Source of the DNA: Nitrospirales bacterium
Lineage (GTDB): Bacteria; Nitrospirota; Nitrospiria; Nitrospirales; UBA8639
Reading direction: 5' to 3'
Assembly: GCA_029261295.1 (NCBI GenBank)
Contig: JAJDBP010000032.1
Location: 124,001-188,000 of the forward strand
DNA length: 64,000 nucleotides
Each line of letters begins with the position of its first letter. The first letter of the stretch is position 1. A program made the translations under genes and the position numbers. Positions 26,656 to 37,000 of this stretch are shown piece after piece. The notes below the pieces were generated by a model. That model saw only the letters and a list, made by a program, of their open reading frames with translations, had not been told where the DNA came from and did not search any database.

Positions 26656-27288
26656 CTATTTTGAATGAGGTATTTTGGCATGTGAAGGGGAATGCACATT
26701 GAGATGATCCGCGATTTCTTGGCTAAAGGTGGCAAACATGCGGCTCATGGCCTCAACCACATCTTCATATTCTGAACCCTGAATGATTTCTGAGAACTGA
26801 CTGGTCTTTTGATAAAAAACTTCTCTCCCCTCCTCTCTTGCCAAAGCCCATCGAACTTTTAGTATTGCCTCTTGGTTTTTGATGCCATCCAACTGAATGA
26901 TGTCCAAGGACAGTTGATACTCTGGCGCTTTTGATCGGTTCCAAGGGTAAGGCACAATTCCTTCTGTGGCGAGAATGGCCGAAAGATGTTCTTCGAGGAC
27001 ACGACTGACATTCTCTTTGAGGGGGGCCGCCCATTTATGAAACTCTGCGAGATTGATTTCATGAGTGCTGACTCTCGTCACAATTTGTGGACGATCTAAA
27101 TACTTAGGAATGCTTATCGGACCCAACCCTAAGGAGATACCAGAATGTGTCGATTCAACCATGCTGGAATTTTCAGGAACTTGAACCGCCCGCAACAGGT
27201 AGAAATGCGTCGGCTGCGTGTTGGCACATCCCCAAACAGTGATCAGACAAACTAGCAACAGGAACCCTTTAGAGACCCGTACTTTCAT
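26656..27288 (-). CDS. pqiC: PqiC-like outer-membrane lipoprotein (ABC-type transport auxiliary)
   Basis: 210 residues with a lipoprotein signal ending in VWGCAN (lipobox at about residue 21). The PqiC/YmbA pattern FYLLRAV, then GLGPISIPKYLDRPQIVTRV, is clear. It anchors the periplasmic MCE tunnel to the outer membrane. It is the last gene of a pqiA-pqiA-pqiB-pqiC operon and begins 13 bp after pqiB. Confidence 0.9.
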   Translation of the reverse strand: MKVRVSKGFLLLVCLITVWGCANTQPTHFYLLRAVQVPENSSMVESTHSGISLGLGPISIPKYLDRPQIVTRVSTHEINLAEFHKWAAPLKENVSRVLEEHLSAILATEGIVPYPWNRSKAPEYQLSLDIIQLDGIKNQEAILKVRWALAREEGREVFYQKTSQFSEIIQGSEYEDVVEAMSRMFATFSQEIADHLNVHSPSHAKIPHSK

Positions 27289-27301
27289 GGCCTATTCCCT
27301 T

Positions 27302-28978
27302 TCATTCACTTTTTCCATGCACTAATGACTCGGGATGTTGCTCAAGATAATCGGCTAATACTCGAATGGAACGGGCGGCGGCGGCCAGTTCTTCCAGAGT
27401 ATTAGCCAAATTGACGGCTGTTGGTGAATTGGGATCAATCACTTCCAATGCTGCCCGGGCTGCTGCCATTGTTTTTTCCGTACTGGTCGCCAAGGAGTCC
27501 ACTGTTTGGTTCACATCATAGGTTAATTTTTGAACATCCTTTAATGTAGTACTCAAGGTTTGGACGGCATGCATCAGGTCAGGAGAATTGGTCAGGCGTT
27601 TGGCCCCTTCCAACGTCTCTAATAATTCATGGGCAATTTTATCCAATGGTAATTTCCGCAACTCTTCTAACACATTGGTTGCGGTTCGACGGAATTCATC
27701 CAAGGTTGAGGGGACAGTCGGGATTTCTGGATATTTACTCGTCATCAGCAAGGGCATTTTCGGAAGGTCTGGATAAAAATCAAGGTCTACATACAGTTGG
27801 CCGGTTAAGAGACTCCCGGTACGAAGCTGCGCGCGCAGACCATGCTTTTCTACTAACATTCGTCCCACGGTATACGGTTTTTCTGCATTGATCTTATCAA
27901 TTTCTTCTAAGACACTCGGAGTCAGTATCCTGTCTGGATGAATTTCAATGGCCACCGGGACTTCGAAATGGAGCGTTTTCGGATCGAGTTTCATGGCAAT
28001 ATCCTTCACAGTCCCCACTTTTATCCCTTTTAATTCCACAGGTGCGCCAACCTTCAACCCACGAACCGATCCATCAAAATGGAGCAGAAAGGGCACCTTG
28101 CGAACATATTTGGCCTCTCCAATATTCGCAAAGCTGTCAAAGAGCTCAAACACCTTTCCTTGCGTACTCGGCTCCCCTGTACCACCCGCCATAATCGGCG
28201 TATCGAAGGCGACCCCACCAGCAATGACTGAGACTAGCGATTCCATTTTCACATCAATTCCTTCAGCTCCTACAGACGCTTCAATGCCGCTCCTCTGCCA
28301 AAACCGGCTGGTGTCCTGGACGAGAAGATCATAAGGAGACTGAATAAAAATATCGATAAACACACTTTGATGATCGTTGGCCAACTTGTGGCCTAAAATA
28401 CGCCCCACTTTAATTCCCCGCAGGAACACGGGTGCACCCGGATAACAGGAACCAAGATTTTCAGCAATCAACTGATACTGATTCCCTTCTTCGAAAACTG
28501 TCACTCCCGGTGGATTATCTAGCCCCATGAAATCTCGATTGGATTCGCCTGGCCTGGGATCAGCATCAATATAGGCTCCAGAAACCAGCGTTTCCAAACC
28601 GGAAATTCCGGTGAATCCCACTCGTGGTCGAACCACCCAGAATCGAGTATTGGCGGTTAAATGGTCTTCGGTTTTTTTGTGCATTTTCGCAGTGACCACA
28701 ACCTGCGAGAGATCTTCACTAATTTCGACCGTGTCCACCATCCCTACTTCGACCGCTTTATATTTGATTTTTGTTTTCCCTGCAACCAACCCTTCTCCGT
28801 CATTAAAGGTAATAGTAATAGTTGGACCCATTTCAGAAATTGTCTTATAGGCAAGCCAGGCACCAATCAATGCAGCGACCAACGGGATCATCCACACAAT
28901 AGAAAACCCACCGCGTGAAGCCACTTCCACCTCTGGAAGTTCATCAAGCACTGATTGATCGGGACGTTCGTCAGGCAT
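27302..28978 (-). CDS. pqiB: PqiB-like MCE-domain protein
   Basis: Intermembrane lipid transport protein with one N-terminal membrane anchor (GFSIVWMIPLVAALIGAWLA) and three MCE domains (starting near residues 40, 155 and 275; GISGLETLVSGAYIDADPRP is one signature). A long C-terminal helical part (LRKLPLDKIAHELLETLEGA onward) forms the tunnel needle. I chose MPDERPDQ because its ATG overlaps the preceding stop; an earlier in-frame ATG at 28996 is also possible. Length is 558 residues, similar to E. coli PqiB (546). Confidence 0.93.
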   Translation of the reverse strand: MPDERPDQSVLDELPEVEVASRGGFSIVWMIPLVAALIGAWLAYKTISEMGPTITITFNDGEGLVAGKTKIKYKAVEVGMVDTVEISEDLSQVVVTAKMHKKTEDHLTANTRFWVVRPRVGFTGISGLETLVSGAYIDADPRPGESNRDFMGLDNPPGVTVFEEGNQYQLIAENLGSCYPGAPVFLRGIKVGRILGHKLANDHQSVFIDIFIQSPYDLLVQDTSRFWQRSGIEASVGAEGIDVKMESLVSVIAGGVAFDTPIMAGGTGEPSTQGKVFELFDSFANIGEAKYVRKVPFLLHFDGSVRGLKVGAPVELKGIKVGTVKDIAMKLDPKTLHFEVPVAIEIHPDRILTPSVLEEIDKINAEKPYTVGRMLVEKHGLRAQLRTGSLLTGQLYVDLDFYPDLPKMPLLMTSKYPEIPTVPSTLDEFRRTATNVLEELRKLPLDKIAHELLETLEGAKRLTNSPDLMHAVQTLSTTLKDVQKLTYDVNQTVDSLATSTEKTMAAARAALEVIDPNSPTAVNLANTLEELAAAARSIRVLADYLEQHPESLVHGKSE

Positions 28979-29603
28979 GTCGTTTTTCCAAAGCATCCCA
29001 TATTAATCGCGGGTCGAAGCTCATGGCCGCAAACATCGTCAACACCACCACCGCCGCAAAAGAGGTGGCCCCCACACCAGGTTCAATTGTTGCAATAGCC
29101 TCTAATCGGACCAGAGCCACTAAAATGGAGATCATAAAAATATCAATCATCGACCAACGTCCAACAGCTTCGGTAATTCGGTATAATATCGTGCGTTGCC
29201 TCGGACGCCACTGCCATTGATACTGAACAGATATCAATAAGAGGGTCAACCCAAAGAGCTTAATTAAGGGAACAGCAATACTGGCGAAAAATACCAGAAC
29301 GGCCAACGGCCACATACCACTCGCCATTAACGATTGCACTCCACTTAAAATGGTATCTGGCTCACCTTTCCCAAAGGAGATAACCGTCATGATGGGATAC
29401 ACATTAGCCGGGATATACAGGATGGAGGCTGCAATAACCAACGCCCATGTGCGTGCCAGACTATTCGGCTTCCGTCTACACAGTTCGGCCCCACAACGTG
29501 GGCAGAAAGCATTTCGGTTTTTGAGCATGGGCTCTATACGGCTTACCTGAAAACAGGTGGTGCAATTAACCAGTGACACCTGAAATGCCCTCATATTTTT
29601 CAT
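28971..29603 (-). CDS. pqiA: PqiA-like integral membrane protein, second half-length copy
   Basis: 210 residues, one PqiA module with about four membrane segments. A zinc-ribbon-like N-terminus is present (NCTTCFQVSR, then FCPRCGAELCRRK), with the PqiA motifs LARTWALVIAASILYIPANV and RWSMIDIFMISILVALVRLE. Its ATG (29603) overlaps the previous stop and its own stop overlaps the start of pqiB. E. coli PqiA is one protein with two such modules; here they are separate genes. Confidence 0.9.
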   Translation of the reverse strand: MKNMRAFQVSLVNCTTCFQVSRIEPMLKNRNAFCPRCGAELCRRKPNSLARTWALVIAASILYIPANVYPIMTVISFGKGEPDTILSGVQSLMASGMWPLAVLVFFASIAVPLIKLFGLTLLLISVQYQWQWRPRQRTILYRITEAVGRWSMIDIFMISILVALVRLEAIATIEPGVGATSFAAVVVLTMFAAMSFDPRLIWDALEKRHA

Positions 29604-30211
29604 ACTCGCTCAACCACCTCTAAGCGCTCCCACACATCATGTGGGTCCAGGGTTGCACCCGCCGCTGCCATAAAAATGAGCAGCGCGGCGAAGGAATACA
29701 AGGCAGCGCCCGGCACAATGGTCGCAAAGTCGCTCAGCTTGACCATCGCCACAATCACACCCAACATATACACATCAACCATGGCCCAGGGGTGCAGCGC
29801 TTCTACCATACGAAAAATATTCGACGCTTTCCACGGTCTCCGGTTAACCTTTAATGGGAGTAAAACATACAACATCCCTGTAATTTTGAGGAGGGGAAAC
29901 ACGACACTCACAATCAAGACTAAAATAGCCACAGCCCACAGATCTTGGACAAATAATTCTTTCACACCCGAAAATAACACACTTTCTTGCACCCGCCCTT
30001 CATATTTAAAGGTCATAAAGGGAAACACATTGGCCATGAGAAAAAAAATCAAGGCGGATAACGAAAAAACCACAGTATAATCTAGACTGTTTCGTTTTCT
30101 TCGATACAGAACAGCCCCACAACGAGAGCACATCGCCCGTTGGCCATCGCGCAATTGGCGTGGACGATGTAACAAGTCACAATCCTGACAAGCGATGATT
30201 GTCGAGGGCAT
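29600..30211 (-). CDS. pqiA: PqiA-like integral membrane protein, first half-length copy
   Basis: 203 residues, equivalent to the first PqiA module. A zinc-ribbon-like CQDC...CSRCGAVLYRRK is followed by membrane segments (VVFSLSALIFFLMANVFPFM, WAVAILVLIVSVVFPLLKIT) and HPWAMVDVYMLGVIVAMVKL. It is the first gene of the operon, overlapping the next by 4 bp. It supplies the inner-membrane part that couples to PqiB. Confidence 0.9.
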   Translation of the reverse strand: MPSTIIACQDCDLLHRPRQLRDGQRAMCSRCGAVLYRRKRNSLDYTVVFSLSALIFFLMANVFPFMTFKYEGRVQESVLFSGVKELFVQDLWAVAILVLIVSVVFPLLKITGMLYVLLPLKVNRRPWKASNIFRMVEALHPWAMVDVYMLGVIVAMVKLSDFATIVPGAALYSFAALLIFMAAAGATLDPHDVWERLEVVERV

Positions 30212-30475
30212 GATATTGTAGAAGTTCAGGAGTTTAGTGGGGAGAACGGTTTTAGCCTGATCTGCCCGACCCTACTTCCCTTCCTTTCATCTAGTGGGGA
30301 TGCTACCATTTGAGCCAGAAACAGAAGAATAAAATATTTTAGATTACCCTAAACGAGCAGCTAAGGGAATTCTCGGACTGGTTATTCAGGTATTCTGTGT
30401 GCTGAAAAAGCCTCTCAGTCGTATCCACAGAGGCGCAAGCTTCAGTGTCAAAATTATGTGGGAAATGGCGAACAA

Positions 30476-32899
30476 ATGATACACCTATTGTTCATCTTGT
30501 TAGCCTTCCTCCTCATCAACTCCTTTCCCGCTCCTCCTATGGCCCAGGCCAAATCGCTACCAATTGTGAGAATTGGTGTCGTGTATGATGGACCGCATTC
30601 AGACCTAGGGCTGGGTAAATTTATTCGCCAAGGAACGATTCAAAAAGAAATTCTCTCTCTGACCCAGGGAGAATTTACAGTCAAATTTCCTAAGAAATTC
30701 CAAATACATGGTAGCTGGTCTGCTAAAAAAGTTGATCGGGCATTAACTGCCCTTCTCAAACAACCAGACGTCGACATGATTCTGACTCTAGGCATTCTAG
30801 GCACCAACGCAGCACTTCAACGAAAAGGGTTTTCCAAGCCAGTTATTGCCCCTTTTGTCATTGATGCCTCACTCCAAGGTGTACCTCTTACTAAAGGGAA
30901 AAATCGCATTCCTAATCTCACGTATTTGACCTCGTTTAAAAGTTTTGAGCGTGATTTGCAAGCCTTTTTGGAAATCGTGTCCTTCAAGCATCTGGCACTA
31001 ATTGAAGATGCAGCCATCCCCGAAGCTATCCCACAGGTCTTAGAAAAGATCCAACGGGCAGCAAAAGCGAATGACATCGTCATCCACCCAATTCGAGTCA
31101 CCGATTCTATCGATCCGCTTTGGGAACAATTGCCTCAAGAAACAGACGCCGTTTTTGTGGTTCCGCTCTTCCGGCTCTCTAGCAAGGCATTCGATTCCAT
31201 GGTCCAAGGCTTGATTGAACGTGGCCTTCCCAGCTTTTCTCTGACTGGACGGAGCGAAGTGGAACGGGGACTATTCGCCAGCCTATCACCAGAAACTGAT
31301 TCCATTCGGGCAGCCCGCCGCATTGCGTTAAATGTTCATCGGATATTATTGGGAGAACTGCCGGAGGATCTCCCTGTCACGATCTCCGAAGGTGAAGATT
31401 TAACAATCAATATGGCCACCGCCCGTGCCATTAATGTATGGCCCAGCTTCCGCATCCTGACGGAGGCCACACTTTTGAACGAAGAAACAACGGGAATTAA
31501 GAGGAAGCTCTCGCTCTATGGTGTCGTTCGGGAAGCCGCACATGTGAATTTAGATTTGGCAGTTGCCGATCGCCAAGTCGCCGCAGGCATTGGATCTGTT
31601 CAGAATGCCCGTTCGGCTCTCCTCCCACAAATTTCAATTGGGAGTTCGGCCAATCTCATTGACCAAGATCGAGCACAAGGAAGCTTTGGGAATAATCCTG
31701 AAAAGGCTGCTTTTGCTCAAGGATCTTTTCAGCAATTGCTGTATTCGGATAAAGCTTGGACGAATTATACGGTGGAACAGCGCAACCAAGATTCTCGAAC
31801 GGCTGACCGCCGACAAGTAGAATTGGATGTAACTCAGGAAGCCGCCCTGGCGTACTTACAAGTTCTCCAAACGAAAACAATCGAATCTATTCAAAAAGAA
31901 AATCTCAAGTTGACGCGATCGAATTTAGAATTGGCCAGGATTCGAGAACAGGTTGGAGCAGCCTCTCGAGATGAAGTCTTTCGGTGGGAAAGTGAGATTG
32001 CCAGCGGCCGCATTGATGTTCTTAACGCACAAGCGTCACGGCAACAAGCCGCCGTCAGTCTCAATCGCACATTGTTCCGTCCACTTGAGGAGCTTTTTGA
32101 AACCACCGAGGCTGGCCTTGAAGATCCAATTCTGTTTCAAGACGTTGAACGATTATTTATTTATGTGAATAATCCACGAAACTTTCAGGTCTTTCGTGAT
32201 TTCCAAGTTCGTGAAGGACTGCGGGCAGCTCCTGAACTGCACAGCCTGCAAGCCCGCATTTCTGCGCAGAAACGGATACTCCTTAATGCCCAACGCGGCT
32301 TCTGGGCGCCTGATCTGAATTTAGAAAGTGATGTGAGCCAGCGAATGGCTCAAGCGGGATCAGGACAATCCACTCCAACAGGTGGACTCGCCCAAGATCG
32401 AACGACCTGGAATCTTCAACTTGGCCTGACGTTTCCCTTATTTTCCGGTGGCGCAAAAGATGGCACACAGACTCAAGCCCTTGAAACGCTTCGCCAACTT
32501 CAACTTGAACAAAAAGCCACAGTAGGGAGAATTGAAGAACGAATCCGAACCTCCAATCTCGAAGCCGGCGCATCTTCGGCCACCATTCGCCTCTCGAGAG
32601 AAGCCTCTCACGCAGCCCAACAGAATCTAGAACTGGTACGCGATCAATATTCTCGCGGAGCGGTTGATATTATCAAACTTCTCGATTCTCAAAATGCCGC
32701 ATTAACGGCCAACCTTAATGCTGCCAACGCCGTCTATGAATTTCTCATCGATATTATTAACATCCATCGTGCCACAGGCTCCTTTCCATTTTTTGACTCG
32801 CCACAAGAATTAAATTCTTGGCATCAACGGCTAGAAACCTATTTTCAAGAACAAGGCATCAACACGAACTCCGAGATTGTCAGGAGTCCATTTAAATGA
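30476..32899 (+). CDS. TolC-family outer-membrane efflux protein fused to an ABC-substrate-binding-like domain
   Basis: 807 residues. A signal peptide at 1-25 (LLFILLAFLLINSFPAPPMA) is followed by a domain of about 300 residues with the ABC_sub_bind pattern (VRIGVVYDGPHSDLGLGKFI, LALIEDAAIPEAI, DAVFVVPLFRLSS). A TolC/OEP region follows from about residue 340 to the end (QEAALAYLQVLQTKTIESIQ and NLELVRDQYSRGAVDIIKLL are typical coiled coils). TolC proteins are usually about 450 residues, so the N-terminal domain is an addition. I used the ATG before the signal peptide; an in-frame GTG lies 18 bases upstream. It starts an operon with the MFP and RND genes, overlapping ATGA. Confidence 0.85.
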   Translation: MIHLLFILLAFLLINSFPAPPMAQAKSLPIVRIGVVYDGPHSDLGLGKFIRQGTIQKEILSLTQGEFTVKFPKKFQIHGSWSAKKVDRALTALLKQPDVDMILTLGILGTNAALQRKGFSKPVIAPFVIDASLQGVPLTKGKNRIPNLTYLTSFKSFERDLQAFLEIVSFKHLALIEDAAIPEAIPQVLEKIQRAAKANDIVIHPIRVTDSIDPLWEQLPQETDAVFVVPLFRLSSKAFDSMVQGLIERGLPSFSLTGRSEVERGLFASLSPETDSIRAARRIALNVHRILLGELPEDLPVTISEGEDLTINMATARAINVWPSFRILTEATLLNEETTGIKRKLSLYGVVREAAHVNLDLAVADRQVAAGIGSVQNARSALLPQISIGSSANLIDQDRAQGSFGNNPEKAAFAQGSFQQLLYSDKAWTNYTVEQRNQDSRTADRRQVELDVTQEAALAYLQVLQTKTIESIQKENLKLTRSNLELARIREQVGAASRDEVFRWESEIASGRIDVLNAQASRQQAAVSLNRTLFRPLEELFETTEAGLEDPILFQDVERLFIYVNNPRNFQVFRDFQVREGLRAAPELHSLQARISAQKRILLNAQRGFWAPDLNLESDVSQRMAQAGSGQSTPTGGLAQDRTTWNLQLGLTFPLFSGGAKDGTQTQALETLRQLQLEQKATVGRIEERIRTSNLEAGASSATIRLSREASHAAQQNLELVRDQYSRGAVDIIKLLDSQNAALTANLNAANAVYEFLIDIINIHRATGSFPFFDSPQELNSWHQRLETYFQEQGINTNSEIVRSPFK

Positions 32900-34032
32900 C
32901 CACAACACGCCCTCATTCCTTCAGCCATCTTGGTGCTTTGTATCTGATGAGTTCCCTAGGAATCGTTCTCAGTTTTTCAGCATGCCAAGACAAAGAACCG
33001 AATATTCCAGAAGTGCTTCGCCCCGTACGCTCCCAAACGGTTTTCTTTTCTAATGCCGAACAAATCCGAACATTTTCTGGGGTATCAAAATCAGGCTTAG
33101 AGGCCAGTTTAAGCTTTAAAGTTTCAGGAACTGTGAAAAGCTTACCCGTGAAAGTTGGCGACAAGGTTCGAAAAAACCAACGATTGGCCGAAATCGATCC
33201 CAAAGATTTTCGCCTAGAAGTTCAAAGGGCAGAAGCCTCTCTGGCCAGCGCACAAGCGGCATCGAGGAATGCTAGATCCGAATATGCACGGGTCCGTGCG
33301 CTCTATGAAAATCGAAACGCATCTAGGAATGATCTTGATCAAGCTCGGGCCACTGCTGAATCCGCTCGGGCCCAAGTCCAATCTGAACAAAAAGGCTTGG
33401 AGTTGGCGCGCTTGCAATTAACCTATACCCGTTTACTCGCTCCTGCCAATTGCTCAGTCGCCTCAGTTTCAAGTGAAGCTAACGAAAACGTGCAGGCTGG
33501 CCAAACTATTTTAGAAGTCGTTTGTGGCTCACATCTTGAAGTGGAGGTCGGCGTACCAGAAATCTTCATTGCTAAGATTAACCCTAAGATGCCAGTCACC
33601 GTGGCCTTCGATGCCATACCAGGCAATCGCTTCCCAGCCGTCGTGACAAAAGTGAGCGTGAGTGCTGGGAAAAAGACGACCACATTTCCCGTTACGGTTC
33701 AACTTCAAACCCGTGTACCTGGCTTTCGTTCAGGTCTTGCCTCTGACGTCCAATTTACCTTTAAAGGGAAAAGAGGAGAACCTCGAATCCTGGTCCCATC
33801 CGTTGCCGTTGGCGAGGATCAAGAAGGCTCCTTTGTCTTTTTACTGGAAGAACAGGAAGATGGAACCGGAATTGTTCGTAGACAGTCCGTTCGCATTGGT
33901 GAGCTCACACCTGAAGGATTAGAAATTGTGGATGGCCTCCGTAACGGAGCCCATATTGTTACCGGCGGAGTTCGCCGTCTTCACGATAGTCAGCCCGTTC
34001 GACTCACACCAACTTCCTCCCCTCCCTCATGA
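32896..34032 (+). CDS. RND efflux periplasmic adaptor (membrane fusion protein), probable lipoprotein
   Basis: 378 residues. The N-terminal signal ends with LSFSACQDK, a lipobox. The lipoyl/hairpin halves are KVSGTVKSLPVKVGDKVRKN and RLQLTYTRLLAP-type (LARLQLTYTRLLAPANCS), with a coiled-coil hairpin between them, then a beta-barrel and MP domain (ILVPSVAVG). It links the RND pump at 34029 to the TolC-type gene upstream. Overlaps of 4 bp on both sides indicate one operon. Confidence 0.92.
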   Translation: MTTTRPHSFSHLGALYLMSSLGIVLSFSACQDKEPNIPEVLRPVRSQTVFFSNAEQIRTFSGVSKSGLEASLSFKVSGTVKSLPVKVGDKVRKNQRLAEIDPKDFRLEVQRAEASLASAQAASRNARSEYARVRALYENRNASRNDLDQARATAESARAQVQSEQKGLELARLQLTYTRLLAPANCSVASVSSEANENVQAGQTILEVVCGSHLEVEVGVPEIFIAKINPKMPVTVAFDAIPGNRFPAVVTKVSVSAGKKTTTFPVTVQLQTRVPGFRSGLASDVQFTFKGKRGEPRILVPSVAVGEDQEGSFVFLLEEQEDGTGIVRRQSVRIGELTPEGLEIVDGLRNGAHIVTGGVRRLHDSQPVRLTPTSSPPS

Positions 34033-37000
34033 ACATAACCAAAGCTGCTATCGAGAACAGCCGCATTACGGCGGTGGCACTTCTTATCATTTTGTTTGCA
34101 GGCATCTCGTCTTATCAAAGTCTTCCACGCAATGAAGACCCCGGGTTCATTATTCGAACCGCTTTGGTCATGACCTATTTCCCTGGGGCAAGTCCAGAGC
34201 GGGTCGAACAACTCGTGACTGACAAACTGGAAAAAACGATTCAAGAAATTCCTGAATTAGATTTTGTGAAAAGTGAATCAAAAACCGGAGTGTCGCTCAT
34301 CTACGTCAATATTTTAGAAAAATTCAAAAAAATGAGGCCCATTTGGGACAACCTCCGACGAAAAATTGATAAAGCTGCCAGCGATCTTCCTGACGGAATT
34401 GCTGGCCCCTTTGTGAATGATGAATTTGGTGATGTCTTTGGCATTATTGTCAACATCACTGGTGATGGATTTACCTACCGTGAGATCAAGAATGTCGCAG
34501 ATGATGTGCGAGACGAGCTTTTACGGCAAAGTGAAGTGGCCAAGGTCGAAATCTATGGTGACCAAGAAGAACGCGTGTTCATCGAATTTAACAATGCCAG
34601 ATTGTCCGAACTTGGTCTCTCCCCAAGCCAACTCAGTACACTTTTGCAATCACAAAATATCGTATTGCCAGGTGGAGACATTCGAACCCAGGATGAAAAA
34701 ATTGTCTTAGAGCCTTCGGGTAATTTTGAATCGGTAGATGAGGTCCGCCGGACCGTCATTCGTTTACCCGAGACCGAAGAAGTCTTGTTCTTAGAAGACT
34801 TGGTTGATATTTCCCGAGGCTATATTGATCCACCTGATGCTCTCCTACGGTCCACCGGAGAGCCGTCAGTAGGCCTTGGCGTCTCCATGCAAACAGGAGG
34901 CAATATCATCAAATTAGGAGAACAAGTACGGGCCGTGCTTCATCAAGCTCATCAAGAATTCCCTATCGGCATTGATTTTGAGGTCATTCAATTTCAACCC
35001 GACGTGGTAGATCGGAAAATAAGAAACTTTACGAATAGTCTGCTTCAGGCTGTCGTCATCGTCACTGGAGTTATGTTGTTATTCCTTGGCATCAGAACAG
35101 GATTTATTGTCGCAAGCCTCATTCCCATGGCTATTTTCATGAGTCTCTTTCTGATGTCTCTCTTACACATCGGATTGGATCAAATGTCCCTAGCGGCTCT
35201 CATCATTGCGCTAGGACTTCTCGTGGATAACGCCATTGTCATGTCTGAATCAACCATGGTTCAAATGAATGCCGGCAAACCGGCCCTAGAGGCGGCTATT
35301 CACTCAGCAAATGAATTAAAAATTCCACTACTGACTTCTTCACTGACCACGGCAGCCGCGTTCTTGCCCATTTACTTGGCTGAATCGAATGTTGGGGAAT
35401 ATACCGCCCCGATTTTTCAAGTGGTGACCCTCACCCTCCTCTGTTCATGGCTCCTTGCTCTAACCATGATTCCGTGGTTTTGTGTGCTCTTTTTACGAGT
35501 CCTTCCCATGGATTCTGGCGATCCATTTCAATCTCACTTCTATACGGTCTATCGAAATCTGTTAGTGGCTCTCGTTCGGCGACCATGGCTCACAATCGGA
35601 GTCATCATGATTTTGTTTATCAGTGCCTTATATGGCTTCGGGAAATTGCCCGTGTATTTTTTTCCTGCAAATGACAAAGCTACGTTTACGGCAAAATTAG
35701 AGTTTCCTAATGGGACACCCATAGAAAAAACTGATGCGATGGTAACTCATGTCGAGCGTTTTATACAGACAAACTTAAAGACCAATGAAAATCGAAACCT
35801 GGGCATTGTCAGTTGGAGTAGCTTCATTGGAGAAAGTGCTCCTCGTTTTGACTTGCCATTTTCTCCGGTTCAAGCCAGTCCAAACTTCGCCTATCTCCTC
35901 ATCAACACCACCTCAAGAGAAATTTTCTCTGAGATAATCCCACAGCTTGAAACTTTTTGTCTTGAAAATTTCCCAGATCTCAAAGCCACCATCCGACCAT
36001 TAGAGACCGGCCCCCCCACCTATCCGCCAGTGGCTATTCGAGTGACAGGACGGGACACCGATGCTCTGTTCCAGATCATGGACAAAATCAAGACGAAGCT
36101 CAGAACCATATCAGGCACCAAGCTCATCGATGACAATTGGGGAGCCAGATCAAAGAAACTTATGGTCAAAATCAATCAACCTCGAGCCTTGCGTGCAGGA
36201 GTATCAAGCCAAGATATTGCCATTTCCTTACAAACCTATCTTACGGGGTTGGATATCACTAAATACCGGGAAGGGGATGAACTCATTCCAGTGGTTCTTC
36301 GATCAGTCGGCGCTGAACGACAAGATATGGGTAAACTTGAAAGCATCAATGTCTATGCTCAGGCCTCGGGCCAGTCAGTTCCCCTCAGACAAGTCGCTGA
36401 TCTGGAAGTGGTGTGGGAGCCAGCACAAATCCATCGGCGCGATCGGCTCCCCACCATCACCGTAGAAGCAGGTCTCCAAACTGGCACGACCGCCATGGAA
36501 GTCAACGGTCTGCTTGAACCTTGGCTCAAGGAACAGGAAAAAGGATGGGGCCTTGGGTACTTCTGGGAATTTGGAGGAGAAGCGGAAACATCAGGGAAAG
36601 GCAATAAATCCATTGGGGCTAAGCTTCCAGTGGCTGGCCTCATCATCCTCTTCCTTTTAGTTGCGCAATTTAATTCTCTTCGAAAACCTCTCATCATTTT
36701 GCTGACCATTCCATTAGGGTTAATTGGAGTCGTCATAGGCCTTCACCTCACTCAACTCTATTTCGGATTTATGCCGATGCTGGGCGTACTCTCCCTCGCA
36801 GGCATTATTATAAACAATGCGATTGTGTTAATTGACCGGATTAATATTGAATCCACCGACAATGGACGAGATTTGGCTAGCGCGATAATTATGTCGGCCC
36901 AACACCGCCTCCGCCCCATACTTCTGACCACCGTTACAACGATAGGAGGACTCATCCCCCTTTATACCGGAGGTGGCCCGATGTGGGAACCCATGGCCAT

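Noticed and set aside
34417-34710. Plus-strand frames inside the RND transporter and other long genes
   Set aside because: Shadows of well-supported coding sequences.
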